Below, piece after piece: positions 47,524-50,812 of a DNA stretch of 50,812 nucleotides. How positions within the stretch are numbered: position 1 is the stretch's first letter; each line of letters begins with the position of its first letter. A model generated the notes under the pieces. It did not search any database and was not told the origin of the DNA. It saw only the letters and a program-made list of their open reading frames with translations. Where the stretch lies: positions 1-50,812 of the forward strand of contig JAKPTF010000045.1 of NCBI GenBank assembly GCA_029571225.1, given 5' to 3'. The DNA comes from Candidatus Omnitrophota bacterium. Lineage in GTDB: Bacteria; Omnitrophota; Gorgyraeia; Gygaellales; Profunditerraquicolaceae. The translations under genes and the position numbers were made by a program.

Positions 47524-47943
47524 TTATTCCTTCACCGCGGCTATGTTCAGGTTGCTGATGCCCAGCTCGGTCAGCATGTCCAGCACGCCGACCACGGACT
47601 TGAAATTGACCAGTTTATCAGCGCGAAGAACCACGACGACAGCCGGGTTCGACGCGTGCAGCCGCCGGACCCGGTCCTTGAGCTCACGCAGAGTAACAAC
47701 CTCCTGTTCGAAATACAGAATACCCTCGTTGGTGAGGGTGATATTGACCTGAGACATCTTATCGATAGTCGTGGTATGCTGGGCGGCGGGCAGTTTGACC
47801 TCAAGTTTCTGCACGCGCTGCGGATTGAACGTGTAAAGGAGGCTGAACGAGATAAAGAAGAATATGAACATGTTAAGCACGATGTCGGTCATAGCGACCG
47901 ATTCCATGCTGCTCATATACGTTTTGCGTCCCGCTATCTTCAT
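47524..47943 (-). CDS. ExbD/TolR family protein
   Basis: DIVLNMFIFFFISFSLLYTF N-terminal TM; VVLRADKLVNFKSVVGVLDMLTELG. Confidence 0.85.
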   Translation of the reverse strand: MKIAGRKTYMSSMESVAMTDIVLNMFIFFFISFSLLYTFNPQRVQKLEVKLPAAQHTTTIDKMSQVNITLTNEGILYFEQEVVTLRELKDRVRRLHASNPAVVVVLRADKLVNFKSVVGVLDMLTELGISNLNIAAVKE

Positions 47944-48565
47944 CTCGATCCTTCCCCTTTTGCCTCCATGAGGATATCGATGAATTGAGTCGAATATTCG
48001 TTCATCTCCGTGGAGATATACTTGATGCGGCTGATGAAATAATTATAACAAAGATAATACGGGATCGCGACGCTCAAGCCCGCGGCCGTCGTAATCATCG
48101 CCTCGTAAATGCCAAGCGCCAGAAGGCTCACGGTGACGTTGGCTCCCGCGCCTTCCCACGACATGAACGCCTTGATGAGGCCAGTGATAGTCCCCAGGAA
48201 CCCCATTAGCGGTTCGATGCTCGTGATGGACGCCAGGCCTCCGAGCCGCTTCTCAAGCCGCTGCACCTGCGTATTGCCCGCCTGCTCCATGATCTTCTCG
48301 AGGCGCTCCGGAGTCGACGACCGGCGTTCGATCCCGACCTTGAGCACCGCGGCAAGGGGATGGTCGATATGATGGTCGCAGAGCCTAGCGCTTTCTGGAC
48401 CTTGTTGGAGCGTATGTTCTGAAAAACCTCATCCGCGAACGCCGCGGTGTTTATCTTGAGGCGGTTGAGCATCCAAAGTTTTTCCAGAATGATCGCAAGA
48501 CCTATGATCGAACCGATGATGATCGGAATCATGACCGGCCCGCCTTTGACGATGAAACCCCACAT
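47940..48565 (-). pseudogene. ExbB/TolQ/MotA family protein split by apparent -1 frameshift near 48385-48390
   Basis: N-terminal MWGFIVKGGPVMIPIIIGSIIGLAIILEKLW in one frame, HPLAAVLKVGIERR...IYEAMITTAAGLSVAIPYYL in another. Confidence 0.8.
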
Positions 48566-48578
48566 GGATGGATCCTCC

Positions 48579-49193
48579 TTAAGGATTATGCTGTTCGAGG
48601 GTGGCAGGATTTACCACGCCGCCCGAGATGATGATCTTCAACGCATCGACGATCGCGATATCGGGGAATCTGATCTGATCCCTCGGCACGAATACCAGGT
48701 TGCCCGTCAACGGCCCCGGCACGGTCGAGATGTACACGGCCGCCATCTCAGCGCCCATGGCATCGTTGATCTTCTTGAATCCCTCATTGGTCAAAAACCC
48801 CAGGGACCAGAGGCCTTTGCCCGGGTATTCGACCAGGACCACGCGTTTGAAGCCGAATTCCTTCTGCGCGGAGATGAACGACACGATCTGCTTGAGCGTC
48901 GGATATATGGTCTTGATAAGCGGAAGGCTCGAGAACCATTTTTCGATCTCGATGAACAGCTTCTGGCCGACGAACCTCGACGCCAAGAACCCGACCAGGA
49001 CCAGGATAAAGAAAAACAGGACGAACCCGATGCCCGGGATAAAAAATCCCCAAGTGCTTTGCAGATAATCGTTGATAAAGCTTCCCAGGATGCTGTCGAT
49101 GAACCTGAACACAATAACCAGAAGATATATGGTAAGCGACACCGGCACGACCAGGACAAGTCCGGTAAAAAAGTATTTTTTCAGGCTCTGCAT
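48579..49193 (-). CDS. DUF502 family membrane protein
   Basis: FFTGLVLVVPVSLTIYLL; LPLIKTIYPTLKQIVSF; VEYPGKGLWSLGFLT. Confidence 0.8.
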   Translation of the reverse strand: MQSLKKYFFTGLVLVVPVSLTIYLLVIVFRFIDSILGSFINDYLQSTWGFFIPGIGFVLFFFILVLVGFLASRFVGQKLFIEIEKWFSSLPLIKTIYPTLKQIVSFISAQKEFGFKRVVLVEYPGKGLWSLGFLTNEGFKKINDAMGAEMAAVYISTVPGPLTGNLVFVPRDQIRFPDIAIVDALKIIISGGVVNPATLEQHNP

Positions 49194-49847
49194 TTAATCC
49201 ATCTCCTCTTCGATCCGCTTGATGAGCGCGGCGATATCCCTGGTCAGCGACGCGGGCAGCATCTTGGTGGATTCAAGCTCCGTCTTCAGGGATTTGAGCG
49301 TCGAAAGGCAGCGCCGTATGACGATCGCGCGTTTTTCCTCCCGCGCCTCTTCGGGCTCGAGCTCTTTGCGTTCCCGGATAAGGCTTGTGAGGTCTTTTTT
49401 CACTTCAAGAACATCCTTGCCATCCTCGAACACGCTTTTCTTGAGATTCTCGTAATCGTCGTTATCAAGGCTCTTGTTATTCTTGGCAAGCCGCAGGACA
49501 TTGACCGATTCGTACGACGGGATCTTTGCCGGCTCCTCTGCATCAGAGTTCCCGGTCTTGAGGAATTTCGGCTCTTCCTTCTCGAGGAAGAAATACGACC
49601 GCAGGAGCTTCATCGCGGTCTGGTTGCGGATGCCGATCTCTTTCGACGTATACGCCTCGAACGTCGCAAAACCCCATTCCTTGTATAACTTATCCTTGTG
49701 CACCGAATACAAAGCCCGGCCGAGCTCTATCCACGACGATTTGAAATCGCGGGCGGTCTCCAGTACATGCTTGCGAACGGGATTGTCAGCAGTCTCCCGT
49801 ATCTTGTATTCCATGGCCTCGAGCCGTTTTGTCGCGTACGCGTTCAT
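49194..49847 (-). CDS. Hypothetical protein (DUF3102-like helical region)
   Basis: [51 protein letters not shown] overlap with gpmA stop. Confidence 0.55.
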   Translation of the reverse strand: MNAYATKRLEAMEYKIRETADNPVRKHVLETARDFKSSWIELGRALYSVHKDKLYKEWGFATFEAYTSKEIGIRNQTAMKLLRSYFFLEKEEPKFLKTGNSDAEEPAKIPSYESVNVLRLAKNNKSLDNDDYENLKKSVFEDGKDVLEVKKDLTSLIRERKELEPEEAREEKRAIVIRRCLSTLKSLKTELESTKMLPASLTRDIAALIKRIEEEMD

Positions 49848-50593
49848 TTCTTCGCCTTGCCCTGGTTCGCCACCGCTTCCATCGCCTTCTTCACTTCCTC
49901 GGGATCGCCGATATAATAATGCTTGATGGGTTTCAGGTTTTTATCGAGCTCATACACGAGCGGCAGGCCGGTCGGGATATTAAGATTAACGATATCGGCG
50001 TCGGACACATTATCAAGATATTTCACCAGGGCCCGGAGGCTGTTGCCATGCGCGACGATAATGACGCGTTTGCCTGATTTGATGGTCGGGGCGATCGTCT
50101 CGTGCCAGTATGGAAGAAAACGGGCAACGGTATCCTTGAGACATTCGGTAAGGGGCAGTTCGTTCGGCAAGAGGCTGGCATATCGCGGATCGCGGCCCGG
50201 GAATCGCTCGTCGTCTTTGGTCAACGCCGTGGGCGGAGTATCATAGCTCCTGCGCCAGATCAAAACCTGCTGTTCCCCGTATTTAGCTGCCGTCTCTGAT
50301 TTGTTCAAGCCCTGCAGAGCGCCGTAATGGCGCTCGTTCAGGCGCCAGTGCTTGACGGTGGGCAGCCACAGGCGGTCCATCTCGTCCAGCGCCAGGTGCA
50401 GGGTGCGGATGGCGCGCTTGAGCACGCTGGTGTAGGCGACGTCGAAATCGTAGCCCTCGGCCTTCAGCAGGCGGCCGGCCTGCTTGGCTTGCTCGACGCC
50501 GGTGGGGGTCAGGTCCACGTCGGTCCAGCCGGTGAAGCGGTTTTCGAGGTTCCAGGTGGATTCGCCGTGGCGGATCAGAACGAGCTTGTGCAT
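49844..50593 (-). CDS. gpmA: 2,3-bisphosphoglycerate-dependent phosphoglycerate mutase (chimeric: N-terminal part Burkholderiales-like)
   Basis: [61 protein letters not shown]. Confidence 0.9.
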   Translation of the reverse strand: MHKLVLIRHGESTWNLENRFTGWTDVDLTPTGVEQAKQAGRLLKAEGYDFDVAYTSVLKRAIRTLHLALDEMDRLWLPTVKHWRLNERHYGALQGLNKSETAAKYGEQQVLIWRRSYDTPPTALTKDDERFPGRDPRYASLLPNELPLTECLKDTVARFLPYWHETIAPTIKSGKRVIIVAHGNSLRALVKYLDNVSDADIVNLNIPTGLPLVYELDKNLKPIKHYYIGDPEEVKKAMEAVANQGKAKK

Positions 50594-50734
50594 GGGAAAG
50601 ATCGGCAGAGACAAGGGCGCGCCAGAGGCGCAATGACCGGCCGCGGGCGGGCCGAAACCAGCCATTTTAGAATCGCCGCGAACCTGGCCTGCCCCTGGCG
50701 GGTCTCTGTCGATCAAGCAACAAGGACAAACGAA

Positions 50735-50812
50735 GTGAATTTTCTGTTGGCGAACTGGATGTTGATCCTGGTGGCGCTGGTCTCTGGCAGCATGCTGCTG
50801 GCGCCCATGCTG
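50735..50812 (+). CDS. Membrane-anchored rhodanese-like protein, N-terminal fragment (off window end)
   Basis: GTG start, [26 protein letters not shown]; divergent from gpmA as in Comamonadaceae-type genomes (recalled gene order). Confidence 0.5.
   Translation, partial: MNFLLANWMLILVALVSGSMLLAPML

Noticed and set aside
48380-48395. Programmed ribosomal frameshift in ExbB
   Set aside because: No slippery heptamer or obvious downstream stimulator; single-nt deletion is simpler. Retained only as an indel finding.
48447-49688. 413-aa plus-strand ORF
   Set aside because: Antisense to DUF502 and the 217-aa gene; charged low-complexity composition, no recognisable domain; a shadow ORF of strong codon bias.
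50594-50716. N-terminal extension of gpmA ORF
   Set aside because: GC-rich upstream read-through; canonical start [12 protein letters not shown] lies at 50593.
1-50812. tRNA/rRNA genes, integrases or transposases
   Set aside because: Looked for by eye on both strands and in protein tracks; none recognised, though small RNAs could be missed without a covariance-model search.

Overview
50.8 kb contig window, probably from an uncultivated bacterium (metagenome-like; taxonomy cannot be fixed from the sequence, Omnitrophota-like gene content is only a guess). Essentially every credible gene is on the minus strand. In transcription order (high to low coordinate) there are five blocks. (1) A gpmA/DUF502/ExbB-ExbD/beta-lactamase-fold/YggT group. 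(2) A tetraheme cytochrome, histidine kinase and response regulator operon. (3) A long, translationally coupled operon: MerR-like HTH, SurA-like lipoprotein, GspC/PilP-like protein, secretin and giant coiled-coil/TPR protein, then a second HTH, secretin and coiled-coil/TPR set, then ExeA-like ATPase, HD-GYP, SLBB/Wza-like protein and TpsB transporter. (4) A ~3.5k-residue two-partner-secretion adhesin carrying beta-strand (PATR-like) repeats and seven RCC1-like repeats, preceded by a recognisable GEMM-I (c-di-GMP-type) riboswitch and an intrinsic terminator. (5) A RiPP-like/HPr-kinase-like modification locus: two PqqD proteins, B12-binding radical SAM, UPF0489-TPR, radical SAM/SPASM, a 52-aa overlapping precursor-like peptide, HprK-like kinase, S26 peptidase-GNAT fusion and nucleotidyltransferase. 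It runs into an exopolysaccharide locus (BY-kinase, Wzy, Wzx, methyltransferases, GT2). The last ~500 bp looks like Burkholderiales DNA joined inside gpmA, probably an assembly chimera. Best candidates for an undescribed system are the overlapping-precursor radical-SAM/kinase locus and the riboswitch-controlled adhesin with its duplicated HTH-secretin module.
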